DNA from: Lactarius indigo
Lineage: Eukaryota; Basidiomycota; Agaricomycetes; Russulales; Russulaceae
NCBI GenBank assembly: GCA_025766275.1
Contig: JAFKAC010000062.1
Location: forward strand, 1 to 64,000
Direction of reading: 5' to 3'
Length of the DNA: 64,000 bases
Shown here: one piece after another, positions 20,866 through 33,553 of the stretch
How the letters are laid out: every line of letters starts with the position of its first letter
Position numbering within the stretch: position 1 is the first letter of the stretch
The notes under the pieces: generated by a model
Told to the model about the DNA's origin: nothing
Database searches by the model: none
Seen by the model: only the letters and a program-made list of their open reading frames with translations
Translations under genes and position numbers: made by a program

Positions 20866-23800
20866 ATGAACTCCCAGAACGCCGCCTCGCTAGGAAAGTC
20901 GTAACGTCGCGTTTCCGGTTTTCGTGGGCAACATCTAAAGGCGTTTTTTCGCTGCTATTCCGCATACCAACATCGGCGCCAGAATCAACGAGCAGCTCTG
21001 CGACTTTGAGATGTCCATTAGCTGACGCAAGATGGAGTGGAGCCCAGAGATCCGCTTTCTGGGCATTTACATCTGCCCCATGGTCAAGTAAGAGCCGCAC
21101 GACATCCACATGACCATCTCGTGATGCTAAATGTAGTGACGTCCAGCCCTCATAGCCGATTGAATTAACGTCGGCTTGATGTTCTATCAGAAGCCGTGAT
21201 ATCTTTGCGTGTCCGGAAAGTGACGCCAGCATTAATGGTGTGTCGCTATCTCCAGTTATGGCGTGAACATTGGTCCCAAAGTCGAGTAACAGCTGCAGGA
21301 CGTCGAGATGCCCATGTTGGGCGGCTGAGTGGAGAGGGGTCCAGCCTTGCTTGTCGCGGCAGTCAATATCCGCTCCATGCTCGATTAGGAGGCGAGCGAC
21401 TTCATGCCTGCCGTCGCTTGATGCGGTTTTCAAGGGGGTCTCCTCGTTTCCATTTCGCACGTTGACGTCCACGCCGCCTTCGAGCAATATTTCCACGAGG
21501 TCGAGATGCCCGAGTCGTGATGCGATGTGCAACGGAGTACAACCGTCCTTATCTTTGCATGTCGTATTTGCGCCTTGCTTGATGAGGAAGTTGGCGACTT
21601 CGAGACTCCCAGAACGGGACGCTATATGGAGTGGCGTTTCTTGTTTCACATTTGTCTTTTCGAGTGCTGCACCATGTCGGACTAGCGATTGAACAACCTC
21701 GAGATGTCCTGCGAACGATGCCAGATGCAATGGAGTCCAAAGGTCTTCCTCCTGGGCATCTGCGTCGGCGCCGTGATTGAGGAATTCTTGAACGATATCG
21801 GGATTTCCACGCCGGGATGCCATATGCAAAGGAGCCCACCCATTGATATTTACGGACACTACATCTGCCCCGTGGTTGAGCAGTAGCCGACAAACATCCA
21901 GCTCCCCACCCGCCGCCAGATGCAAAGGGGTCTCGAGCCTGTCTCCTGCATGGGCGTTAACATCTGCTTGATGTTCGAGTAACAATTCCATGATGGCACA
22001 ATGGCCACCCATTGCCGCTCTATGCATTGGGCTCATGCCCGCGGCATCCATGGCGTTTATATCCGCGCCATTCTGAAGTAATGTCAGAGCAATCTCAATC
22101 TCTCCCTTGATGAACGCAGCATTCAGTGGGGTGCCGTAGTTCCCGCCTCTAGCGTTAACATCCATCCTATGCGTAATCGTGAGGTGTTCCGTGAGGCTGC
22201 GGAAACCACATAGTGCCGCATAGTATAATGGCTCAGCCTCTGGTTGCGTTGGGTGTACTGTCGCCATCGGTCCTTTCCAAGGACGGTCGACGTCGTAAAT
22301 CCAGACCCACGTCGCGAAGTGGGGCTTGGCTGGGTCAAAGAGACATTCCACGAGGCTCTGGATACTTGACGACACCCCTTCGAATTTGCTGTGGTCGATC
22401 CAGTACCGAGCCGCGTAGATTGCGAATGGTCGTTTTTCTACTGCGCTCTTGTCGACTTGGTCACCAAAGTTGAGAAGGACGCCGAGGGAAGCTCGAGCGA
22501 GAACGGCGTGGGCGGAATGAGGAACGATGTGATAGCGGGAAAGATGCTCTTCCCCGTTGGCAAGCCGAGACGACATCAGGAACTCTTTCACAGAAAAGTG
22601 TGAAAATTGTACGACCGCCGAACCGTCAACATTGACGACCATGATAAGACTGGAACAAGCGGACAGCACAGCTTGTTGTGCATCCTCGGGACGCCAGTCA
22701 CCGCGATATTCCGGATCCTCTCCGGCGTCAAGCCGAACGGCAAGTACCTCGGCGAGCTCTTCGACGCGAAGCGGGCGAATGGAGATCGCGATGCACTGGA
22801 ACAGGCGATAGGCATATCTCTGTTTCGCCTTCTCGATGCCCTGCAATGTACGCTCGTATGTTGCATCCAGGGTTGAGGGCAATTCTTCGAGAGCACGCCG
22901 AATTGCTGGAGGAAAACAGCCACGCAACGCTTCTATTTGACAAAACACCCATCGGAACCTGTGACCGAATGAAAAAATAGTCGCGATACAGTAATAGCGA
23001 TTACTCACATCCCATCTGCCCTCTGGGTGAGTGCATCGATAACCAATTGCCTATCTTCCGGTCTCCACTTGCGCATCTTTCTATCTGATTGAACAGCAGA
23101 ATTGATGTAGTCCGTGATATCCTGCTTTTGTCCAGCTTCGTCGTGGAGAGAAACCGAATGCGATACCAACGGCCCAAGAGCATCTTGTATGTCCGCCTCG
23201 GGACGACTCGTGACACAGATGCGAAGATTCGGAAGGCGTGACTCGACAAGGTCTTCTATCAGTTCAAGGACGAGTTCACGTGGAGATGGGGCACCGGACG
23301 AGTTGGGAGATTCGTCGAGAGCGTCAACGATGATATATATTGGTGGCTGGTCTGGGAGTTGGAGCATGTGTTTCAGGCATTGAGTGAGCGCATCATCATC
23401 GGGAAGCAGGGATCCGGCGTCGTGTTTGGAATATAGGTCAGAGAGGATGTCGCAGCAACGATCGGACTTGGCGGAGAGCTGGGCGATGAGGGAGGATAGC
23501 AAGCCACGAACGTCCTGCTTTGGGGTGTCTCTAAAGTCAAAATAGTAATAAGCGACCAAGCCCAGTCCCGCCTCGCGTAGAGCCTTGGCCTCTTCGATGA
23601 TGCTGGAGCTGATTGACAAGTGTTATAGAGATAGAGGAAGAAAGTTATGCGCCTACCATAGGATGCTCTTCCCAGACCCCGCTACAGTCATGAATTGCCG
23701 TCAATAGCCGACAAAAGGTAGAGGGCATCCGATAAACACGCACGTATACCATGTATCCAAAGTAGACCGCCCGTCAGATCCCAATTCTTAAATGTGGGGC

Positions 23801-24985
23801 CCCGGGTAAACCACACGGCCGATTCGCCATGATGGGTCCTGCGCGCAATGATATGATTTTTGGACGGATCTGGAGGTGAGATCCAAATTCTAGTATCCTT
23901 TTGTAACGAATCGCCTATGGGAGAGTTATACACTCCACACCAAGAACACAGGAGATGACCAGGAGATGACGCACGCTTGATTTTATTAAGCTCGTTCGCA
24001 ACCTCTTGCATGGTAACTAGTGTACTCCGTAAGGCCTGGGAACGTTGTTTCACGCACAATGGTACAACGTACCAAGAGTCTGTCGGATTGCATTCGTGGA
24101 CGCCTCGCCACCTTTACAGAAATCGGTCTGGTCAGATGTCTTAAATCGGCAAGGCAGCTGAACTCACCATCCATGACCACCTTGATATTACCCAAAAGAC
24201 CGTGAACGACAGCCAAGGTTTGCGCAGCGGTCATGCGGGCCTCCTCCTGGGTGAGTCTGTCCAATCTCTTCAGTATCGTCTCGATCTCGCTATCTCCTAA
24301 CAACTTCTTTGTGAATTGCTCTACAACACGTTTGGAGGTAGTCACTCATGGTCAGAGCATGACCCTACTTACTGAGTCGTCCTCGACTGATCTGTTTCTT
24401 CGCTAAGGCAAGTATGGAGATCAGCTCAACCATTATCTTCGCGACTACATCCATCATTGAAGGGTCCAGAGAGATCCCGGAATAAATATGGAGGCGTTTG
24501 AGGAAGTTTCCGAGGCATTCAAACAGTTCAAGGAGTGTATCATAGCTCGCGCTGACACTATCAGCTGCCTGCGATCACTCAGATATCAGATGGGGTCAGT
24601 GAGTAATAAGGAAGACACGCACAGTGAAGAGAACATCGATGCCGACGAAAATGAGTTTTGCAGGTTGGAACGGGACCTATTGGAGAGAGTGTGAAACCAC
24701 CAGAGAACGAAACGGTTGTTTGCAGCTCACCAGTCCGGCTGCCTCACCAAGAATTCCAGAGAAAGCGTGCACGAATTGTATCACTGGGCTAAGGCAATTG
24801 ATGAACTTCCGATTTTGGTCGCGATAATCTTTGAATGCTTTCAAATTGTCTTGAAGTAGTGAGAGGATGGCATTGGGAGATTCACAGCCCTTGACTTTGT
24901 CGGCGAACGGATTTTCAGTTAAATCGATGCCGGTCTGCTCGGCGTATTTATCCAATGCATCAAGAATGGATTGAAATTTAGACAT
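20762..24985 (-). CDS. NLR-like protein 1: Goodbye-NACHT-ankyrin, 3'-truncated
   Basis: This is a STAND-class NTPase of the kind implicated in fungal self/non-self recognition, presumably cytosolic. Exon 1 (from ATG 24985) encodes a Goodbye-type N-terminal domain (QSILDALDKYAEQTG). The NACHT P-loop is GSGKSIL (near 23668), Walker B is IIVDALDES, and sensor 1 is CVTSRPEAD. The last exon (to about 22960) holds the NACHT tail and about 13 ankyrin repeats. The paralogue NLR2 has 21. Repeats equivalent to 13 and 14 were lost in frame, and everything after FLARR is replaced by about 39 unrelated residues read from the neighbouring repeat edge. The truncated protein may still fold, but its recognition surface is much shorter. 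Confidence 0.85.
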
Positions 24986-27015
24986 TATTGACCGGAATGA
25001 GCAAGAGAATGAGAGGATTGGTGAATTCGTGTTCGACCGCGATGGAACGCTTGAAACTCAAAACAGCAACCAAGTCGTGTCCCACGATAGGCGCCGGGAT
25101 AGCGCTTTGTGATCGATTTACTTCCCGCCCGATAGATACATGCAGTTCGCTACGTTGAGACTTGTGCAAACACTCGGCTAGTCTCCTACGTGCCAGCCTG
25201 AGTGTCTGGCAGCGGCTGCGGACGAGAGGATGCGTTTCGGAAACTCCCGCACTCTTGGCCATTTTCTAACTCTGATAGATGATCTGATCCATGAATCTCG
25301 CCCGTGTCTCCGTCACGAGTTGTAAGGACGGGAACCAGTATCTCATTTCTGTTCCCTTAGTAAATTACAGTATCGTACACTACTATTTTTCAGGCTTTCA
25401 CACATGCGGCACACTTTGCATCCGATCGCGAGCCACCGTCACCATCACCGTCCCTAGGCTGGGTTTCATCGAGCTCACGCTATGTCCCCAATTCGCCATT
25501 CATCACAACAACCCATCCACCAGCACTGATGGTATCCACGTAGCTGCTGCAGCTCCACGTCTCATCCACCTATGGGCTTCTATGGATGGGCCAGGCCCTA
25601 TCAGCATTTTTCGTACGTGTCGAACGACAACTTCAGTTGGCATTCAGTTGTTGGCGCGCGTTGCATAGCTCATAACTTACGACTTCTCGATCGTGCGCCT
25701 GCTCGATGGCCCGCAGCAGCTTGGCTCGACACCATCTACATCTTCACATTTATCGTGTTGTAGCAGCACGGTCTTGGATCAAGGGCTCCTGTGGTGGAGT
25801 TGACCCGCTGTGCTGTTCGTCCTGCCTGAGGTCGTGGCGAGGAGAGCACTGGTGCCGTCGTTAGTATGCGTAAGCGCCTACTCCTCGGAGATTGGTCCAG
25901 CTCTCATATTTCGGGGAGATTGGCCCCCCTTCTCTTATACACGGTGTCGTTGGCATCAGACAGATGGGCACAGACCTACGATGTAGTATGCGGCCACGCC
26001 GGTGACCCAACTCTCGAGCTGAACAGCGACAAAACCGCGAGGAGGAGACTTACGCCCCGCTCTCATTCGTCACACCATCTCGCACTACGCTTGTGAAGCT
26101 CGAAGAGCTTACGGCCGATGAAGCTGAAGCACGTGCAGAATTGCGCTGTGAGCCCGACTTGCGGGGGAGGGCAAGAGCGACCAGCGCCGGGATCCTGACA
26201 GGACCGGACCGGACCGGACCGATTCCCGGGAGGAATCGTCTCGCTTCGTTGCGAGTCATTCCTCGCCCTAATTTTTAGACTGGACCTTCGGGTCTATTCT
26301 CACTTCTACCCGTGTCTCAATAAATATTTTATCTTGTCTCTGTTGTGTCTATTATACGTTTCGGATCAAGCGCGAGCACACCGAGCCCGACGTCCCAAGG
26401 CCAATACTTGCGCGCAACGCAAGACCTTGTTCTCAAATTCGCCCTCCATTCTGGCGTCATCCACGCCCCAGTATGCTTGACACTTGACGTATTGAAAAGC
26501 CGCTCCTCTCGGAGAGCGGGGAGGTGTTTTCATATGAAGAAATTATTCAATAGGAAGTAGAAGGAAAGTGGGACGAAAAGCTTCCATGTTCAAGTCCATG
26601 TTGTCATAGTACCACATATATAGGGCCATGCACCCCAAGACGTGACCTGAAAAAAAGCCTCCATTACTGTATGGACAACTTCAAGCTGTGACGGACGCGA
26701 GCCAATCTGCCAGCAGCAACGTGACCACTAAACTATGATCGATTCCTCATAGGCTGGCCATGAACTACAGTAATGCACTGCACAGTTCAGCTCTCCAGTC
26801 GAACAAACAAACAAATCCCGTCTTTACTAGAAGCTGGTGCTATTAAAATTGTAATCGTGTGATCTAACCTTCACACGCGAGTCGGAACAACTTCATATCT
26901 GATACAACTTGGTCTCCACTAGTAGGACCGCGCCACGACTCGGATCCTGTTGTGTTGGTGAGTAACGTCACGAATAAAGACTTCGATCCCGGACTTCACC
27001 TTCGCCGCTGAACCC
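24986..27015. other. Intergenic region between NLR1 and NLR2
   Basis: No gene is supported. From 24986 to about 26060 the sequence is the NLR1 upstream region. It matches the NLR2 upstream region (about 32480-33030) in blocks such as GATAGGCGCCGGGATAG and CCGTGTCTCCGT, so promoter and gene were duplicated together. A GGACC microsatellite (about four units) lies near 26200-26220. From 26280 to 27015 I see nothing recognisable. Confidence 0.55.
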
Positions 27016-30000
27016 TTACACACCACCCATGCCGTACTCTGACAACAACCGCGCAATCTCCGGATATCCATACGTCAATGCGTCTTGATACGGTGACTTG
27101 CCGTATACATTCCGTGTCTGTACGTTTGCTCCCCGTTCAAGCAGCAACTTCACAACTTCCAATTGACCATAGATTGACGCCATATGCAGCGGAGTAAGAC
27201 CCCGCCGTTGAAGGGCATTCGTATTGGCGCCGTTGTCGAGTAACGTCCACACAATGTCAATATGCCCATGTCGTATTGCCACGTGCAACGGAGTCCAGCC
27301 ATACCCCTCCTGTAAGTTCACATCCGCGCCATTATCGATCAACAACCGCACAACGTCGATATGCCCATATCGTGTTGCCAAGTGTAATGGAGTCCATCCA
27401 TCGGTGTCCCGTGAGTTCACATCCGCGCCGTATTTGATTAACGTCCTCGCAAATTCGAGTTTCCCGTCCCTCGATGCTAAGTTTAACGGAGTCTGGAGTT
27501 GTTCGTCCCGTTCGTCGACATCTGCGCCGTGGTCAAGTAGTCTCTGAAGTACGTCAAGACGCCCGCCCTCCAATGCGCTCTCTAACGAATTGCCCTCATC
27601 ATCATCATCAGATGATTCACCACTGTAAACTTGCGTGCTTAGAGCTCGTAAATCTCCTGAACGCCTCGCCAGGAAGCTCGTGATGTCGCGTTTCCGGATT
27701 TCATGCGCAAGATCTAAGGGCGTTTTTTCGCTGCTATTTTGCATGCAAATGTCTGCGCCAGAATCAACGAGCAGCTCTACGAGACTGAGGTGTCCATTTT
27801 GTACCGCCGAATGTGATGGAGTCCAGCCCTCGTTGTCCTGTGAATTGACATTTGAGCCGCACTTGATCAATAGGCGCGCAACCTCGAGTTCCCCATTTCC
27901 AGACGCCAGGTACAACGGTGTCTTCTTGTCCTCATTCCGCACGTCGACTTCTGCACCGCGCTCGATTAGCAACTCTGCAACTTTGAGATCCCCATTAGCT
28001 GATGCGAGATGAAGTGGAGACCAGAGGTCCGCTTTTTGGACATTTACATCCGCTCCGTGGTCAAGTAAGAGCCGCACGACTTCCACATAACCATATCGCG
28101 ATGCTGAATGTAGCGACGTCCAGCCCTCATAGCCGGCTGAATTAACATCGGCTTCACGCTCGATCAGAAGGCGCGATACTGCTACGTGACCGCCCAGTGA
28201 CGCCCGGATTAATGGTGTGTCGTGATTCCCATTCCGGGCGTGGATATCGGTACCAAGGTCGAGTAAAAGCTGTACGATATCGAGGTGCCCATTTTGTGCG
28301 GCTGCGTGCAAAGGGGTCGAGCCTTGCTCGCCGCGGCAGTCGATATCTGCTCCGCCTTCGATTAGGTAGCGAACGATTTCATGTTTGCCGTCGCTCGATG
28401 CGACTTTCAAGGGTGTCTCCTCGTCTGCGTTTCGCGCGTTGACGTCCACGCCACCTTCAAGCAATATCTTCACGATGTCGAGATGCCCGCGTCGGGATGC
28501 ATTGTGCAACGGTGTGTCACCATCTTTATCTTTGGACATCGTATCTGCGCCTTGCTCGATGAGGAGGTGGGCGACTTCGAAATTCCCGTATCGGGACGCC
28601 ACGTGTAACGATGTTTCTTGGTCCAGATTCGTCTTGTCGAGTGCTGCATCATGTCGGATTAGTAATTGAGCAACCTCGAGGTACCCCACAGCTGATGCCA
28701 GGTGCAATGGGGTCCAAAGGTCTTCATTCTGCGCATTTGCATCGGCCCCGTGGTCGAGGAGTTCTTGAACGATATCGGGATGTCCATGTCGGGATGCCTT
28801 GTGCAAAGGAACCCACAAATTGATATTCTTAGACGCTACATCTGCATCGTGCTTGAGCAGCATCCGACAAATATCCAGTTCGCCAGCCTGCACCGCCAGA
28901 TGCAATGGAGTCTCGAGCCAGTCGCCTGTCTGAACGTTAACACTTGCTTGGTGTTCGAGTAACAATTCTACGATGTCACGATGACCACCCATTGCTGCTC
29001 TATGCAAGGAACTCATGTCCATGGCGTCCAGGGCGTTTATATTCGCGCCATTCTGAAGTAACGCCAGTGCGATGTCGGTCTCTCCCTTGACGAACGCCGC
29101 ATTCAACGCCGTGCCATAATTCCCGCCCCTAGCGTCAACGTCCATCCCATGCACAATCATGAGGTGTTCCGTGAGGCGGCGGAAACCACATAGTGCCGCA
29201 TAGTATAATGGCTCAGCCTCTGGTTGCGTTGGGTGTACTGTCGCCATCGATCCTTTCCAAGGATGGTCAACATCATGAATCCAGACCCACGTCGCAAAGT
29301 AGGGCGTGGTTGGGTCGAACAGACATTCCACGAGGTCCTGGATACTTGACGACACCCCTTCGAATTTGCCATGGTCGATCCAGTACCGAGCCGCGTAGAT
29401 TGCGAATGGTCGTTTTTCTACTGCGCTCTTGTCGACTAGGTCACCAAGGTTGAGAAGGACGCTGAGGGAAGTTCGAGCGAGAACGGCGTGGGCGGAATGA
29501 GGAACGATGTGATAGCGAGAAAGATGCTCTTCCCCGTTGGCAAGCCGAGACGACATCAGGAATTCTTTCACAGAGAAGTGTGAAAATTGTACGACCGCCG
29601 AACCGTCAACATTGACGACCATGATAAGACTGGAACAAGCAGACAGCACAGCTTGTTGTGCATCTTCGGGACGCCAGTCACCACGATATTCCGGATCCTC
29701 TCCGGCATCAAGTCGGACGGCAAGTACCTCGGCGAGCTCTTCGACGCGAAGCGGGCGAATGGAGATCGCGATGCACTGGAACAGACGATAGGCGTATGTT
29801 TGTTTCGCCTTCTCGATGCCCTGCAATGTACGCTCGTATGTTGCATCTAAGGTTGAGGGTAATTCTTCGAGAGCACGCCGAATTGCCGGAGGAAAACAGC
29901 CACGCAACGCTTCGATTTGACAAAACACCCATCGGAACCTGTGACCAAATGAAAAGGTAGTTGCGATACAGTAATAACGATTACTCACATCCCATCTGCC

Positions 30001-31967
30001 CTCTGAGTGAGTGCATCGATGACCATTTGCCTATCTTCCGGTCTCCACTTGCGCATCTTTCTATCTGACTGAACAGCAGAATTGATGTAGTCCGTGATAT
30101 CCTGCTTTTGTCCGGCTTCGTCGTGGAGAGAAACCGAATGCGATACCAACGGCCCAAGCGCATCTTGTATATCTGCCTCGGGACGGCTCGTGACACAGAT
30201 GCGAAGATTCGGAAGGCGTGACTCGACAAGGTCTTCTATCAGTTCAAGGACGAGTTCACGTGGAGATGGGGCACCGGACGAGTTGGGACATTCGTCGAGA
30301 GCGTCAACGATGATATATATTGGTGGCTGGTCTGGGAGTTGGAGCATGTGTTTCAGGCATTGAGTGAGCGCATCATCATCGGGAAGCAGGGATCCGGCGT
30401 CGTGTTTGGAATATAGGTCAGAGAGGATGTCGCAGCAACGATCGGACTTGGCGGAGAGCTGGGCGATGAGGGAGGATAGCAAGCCACGAACGTCCTGCTT
30501 TGGGGTGTCTCTAAAGTCAAAGTAATAATAAGCGACCATGCCTAGTCCCGCCTCGTGTAGCCCCTTGGCCTCTTCAATGACGCTGGAGCTGATCGACAAG
30601 GGTTATAGAGATAGGCGAAGACATTTATGTGGTGCCTACCATAGGATGCTCTTCCCCGATCCCGCTACAATCACGAATTGTCGTCAGTGGCGGAAAAAGG
30701 TAGAGAGTATCCGATAAACACGCACGTATACCATGTATCCAGAGTAGGCCGCCCGTTAGATCCCAATTCTTAAACGCGGGGCCCCGGGTAAACCACACGG
30801 CCGATTCGCCATGATGGGTCCTGCGCGCAATAATGTGATTTTTAGACGGATCTGGAGGTGAGATCCAACTTCTGGCATCCTTTTGTAACTGATCGCCTAT
30901 GGAAAACTTATATCCCGTGGTAAAAAGGAATACACGAGATGACGCACGCCTCATTTTATTGATCGCATTCGCAACCTCTTGCATAGTAACTAGCGTCCTC
31001 CATTAGGCTTGGGAACACCGATTCGCGCAAAATGACATCACTTACCAAGAGTCTGTCGGATTGCTCTCGTTGACACCTCGCCACCTAAACAGACAACAGT
31101 CTGATCAGATGTTTTAGATTCGCCAGGCAGCTTGACCCACCGTCCATGACCGCCTTCATATTATCCAAAAGACCATGAACAATGGCGAAAATTTGGGCGG
31201 CGGTCATGCGGGCCTCCTCCTGGGTGAGTCTGTCCAATCTCTTTAGTATCGACTCGATCTCGCTATCTCCCAACAACTTCTTTGCAAATTGCTCTGCAGC
31301 GCATTCAGCCTGAGACGTAGTAGATTATGATCAGAGAAAGGATACACTCACTAAGTCGCCCTCGGTGAATCTGTTTCTTCGCTAGGGCAAGTATGGAGAT
31401 CAGCTCGACCATTATCTTCGCGACTACATCCATCATTGAAGGTTCCAGAGAGATCCCAGAATAAATATGGAGGCGTTTGAGGAAGTTTCCGAGGCATTCA
31501 AACAGTTCAAGGAGTGCGTCATAGCTCGCGCTGACACCATCAGCTGCCTACGATCACTCAGATGTCAGATGGAGTTGGCGAGTATTGAGGAGGATACGCA
31601 CTGTGAAGAGAACATCAATTCCGACGAAAATGAGTTTTGCAGGTTGGAACGGCACCTAGCATTGGAGAGTGTGTCAAACTACTAGAGAAAGATAACGGTT
31701 GTCGCGACTCACCAGTCCGGCTGTCTCACCAAGAATCCCAGAGAACGCATGCACGAATTGTATCACTGGGCTAAGGCAATCGATGAACTTCCGATTTTGT
31801 TCGCGATAATCTTTGAATGCTTTCAAGTTGTCTTGAAGTAGCAAGAGGACGGCATTTGGAGATTGACAGCCCTTGACCTTGTCGGTGAACGGATTTTCGT
31901 TTAGATTGATGCCAGTTTGCTCGGCGTATTTATCCAATGCATTGAGAATCGATTGGAAGTTAGACAT
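27016..31967 (-). CDS. NLR-like protein 2: Goodbye-NACHT-ankyrin, complete
   Basis: This is a full-length paralogue of NLR1. Exon 1 from ATG 31967 encodes a Goodbye domain (MSNFQSILNALDKYAEQTG). Further exons carry PAKLIFVGIDVLFT-type and RLDRLTQEEARMTAAQ segments. Then come P-loop GSGKSIL near 30648, IIVDALDEC, CVTSRPEAD and the NACHT tail (FRWVFCQIEALRGCFPP). The last exon of about 990 residues ends in about 21 ankyrin repeats, with an acidic spacer (SSDDDDEG) after the fifteenth. Introns of 50-65 bp have GT-AG borders, one splitting the codon just after the P-loop. No stop or frameshift was found. The 5' UTR is interrupted by a dispersed repeat at 32002-32479. Confidence 0.9.
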
Positions 31968-32001
31968 GATTGACTAAAATGAACAAGAGAACGAAAGGAT
32001 T

Positions 32002-32479
32002 CAGCCGATCTAAGGCAGAGCGAGGAACGAGCGGCGGTGCCTTCGAGCACAGTCTTTGAGAGAGCGGGCGAAGTGGCACGTGCTCTTTCCTTTTTTGCGT
32101 GCCGCGCCCGCCCTGCTTTTCGAGCGATCTGAAAAACCGGGATTACTTTCGTTTTAACTCCCCCGCCACACCCTTTATGCAAAAGGATCGACGATGATGT
32201 TCGCTGTGTCCACTGACGCTCATCCAGTCGCTCCGGAAGGGCCCACCCACCCGGAGCGACCTTTTCGATCGAGAAGCGCTTCCGTCGCGCTTTCGCCCAA
32301 TCTCTTACGCGCTCTCTATCTCTTACTGCCTGGACTCTCATACATAATACCTATACATGGTTCTTCCCTTGTCGCCGTCAAAATGCAGCCTGATATTATC
32401 GTCTCACCGGCAGCGTCATTTTTCCGTGCCGTGCCTCTCCGGCTGTAACCCACGCTCTACCCAGCGCAGCACGGAAATT
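32002..32479 (+). repeat. Dispersed repeat inserted in the NLR2 leader
   Basis: In NLR1, NLR3 and NLR4, the sequence just upstream of the start codon is continuous (AGGATT, GGTGAATTCG, GGAACGCTTGAAA in gene orientation). In NLR2, about 480 bp of unrelated sequence separates AGGATT from GCTTGAAA. About 300 bp of this (32000-32300) also occurs at 61345-61660, sharing CCCACCCACCCGGAGCGACC and GCGGGC...GGCACGTG blocks. It may be a non-autonomous element. No terminal repeats or target duplication were recognised, and part of the NLR leader seems to have been replaced. Confidence 0.55.
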
Positions 32480-33553
32480 AAGCTTGAAATTCAAAATTGC
32501 AACCAACTCGTGTCCCAGGATAGGCGCCGGGATAGCCCTCTACAATCGATTCACTTCTCGCTCGATAGATACAACATGCAGTTCGCTACGCTGAGACTTG
32601 TGCAAACACTTAGGTAGTCTCCCACGTGCCAGCCTGAGTGTCTGGCCGGAAAATCCCGTGATCTTGGCCGTTTGTCGACTTTGATCCATGAATCTGGTCC
32701 GTGTCTCCGTGACGAGTTGTAAGGACGGGAACCAGTATCGCAGTTCTGTTCCCTTAGTAAGTTACAGCATCGTGCAGTACTATGTTTTCAGGCTTTCACA
32801 CATACAGCATACGTTGCACCCGAGGGCGCTGCCGCCGTCGTTAGTGTGCGCAAGCGCCTACTCGGAGTTTGGCCCCCCTTCTCTTATACACGGTGTCGTT
32901 GACATCAGACAGATGGGCACAGACCTACGATGTATGCGGCCATGGTGACCCAACCCTCGAGCTGAACAGCGACAAAACCGCGAGGAGACTTGCGCTCCGC
33001 TCTCCTTTTGTCGCGTCATCCCGCACTACGTGTGAGCACATTTTCCACCGCCACGACTTCTTCATGGCGAGTATTAGTTATGCCATTCAATCGGTCGTGC
33101 GCGACTGGTACACCGTCTTTGCGCCACCTCAAGCAGAGACGGGCGGGGGTATCTAGAACGACGCCGGAGCATCAAAGGGTGGCGTGACGGTGCGTGCTTG
33201 GATGCAGAATGCAGGTGAGTGAGAGTCCAAGGGTTTGCCGAGGGTGGTGTTGAAGACGCAAGCGGGGTGCGGTGCGTAAAGAGCCTCTGGAAATTAAGAG
33301 GCGATAGTCCGTCAAGAGGTGGTGAAGATGATTGTCGTCATCACCATGAACGTGGTTACCAGGCAGTATCCAGTAGTACTGTAACGTAGAAGCCTCGACG
33401 AAGACGGAACCGTGTTGGTACCGCGCTTCGGCATAATGCGGCCCGAGGGATCGTCTGTGCATCATATGTCCCCTGGAGCACGTCAGCCCGGCCACCCGCG
33501 CGGCCGCCGACAACTACCGCGACGGTGTGTGTGAGAATTGTCCTCTGGTCTCC
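32480..33553. other. NLR2 upstream region and atm1 upstream region
   Basis: Up to about 33030 the sequence parallels the NLR1 upstream region. A 30-codon frame at 33064-33156 (MASISYAIQSVVRDWYTVF) is open from ATG to stop but is unsupported. The rest, up to the atm1 start, holds nothing I recognise. NLR2 and atm1 are divergently transcribed and share this roughly 1.5 kb interval. Confidence 0.4.

Noticed and set aside
33064..33156. Small 30-codon gene upstream of atm1
   Set aside because: Open from ATG to stop but too short, with no homologue I can recall and no splice or promoter support.
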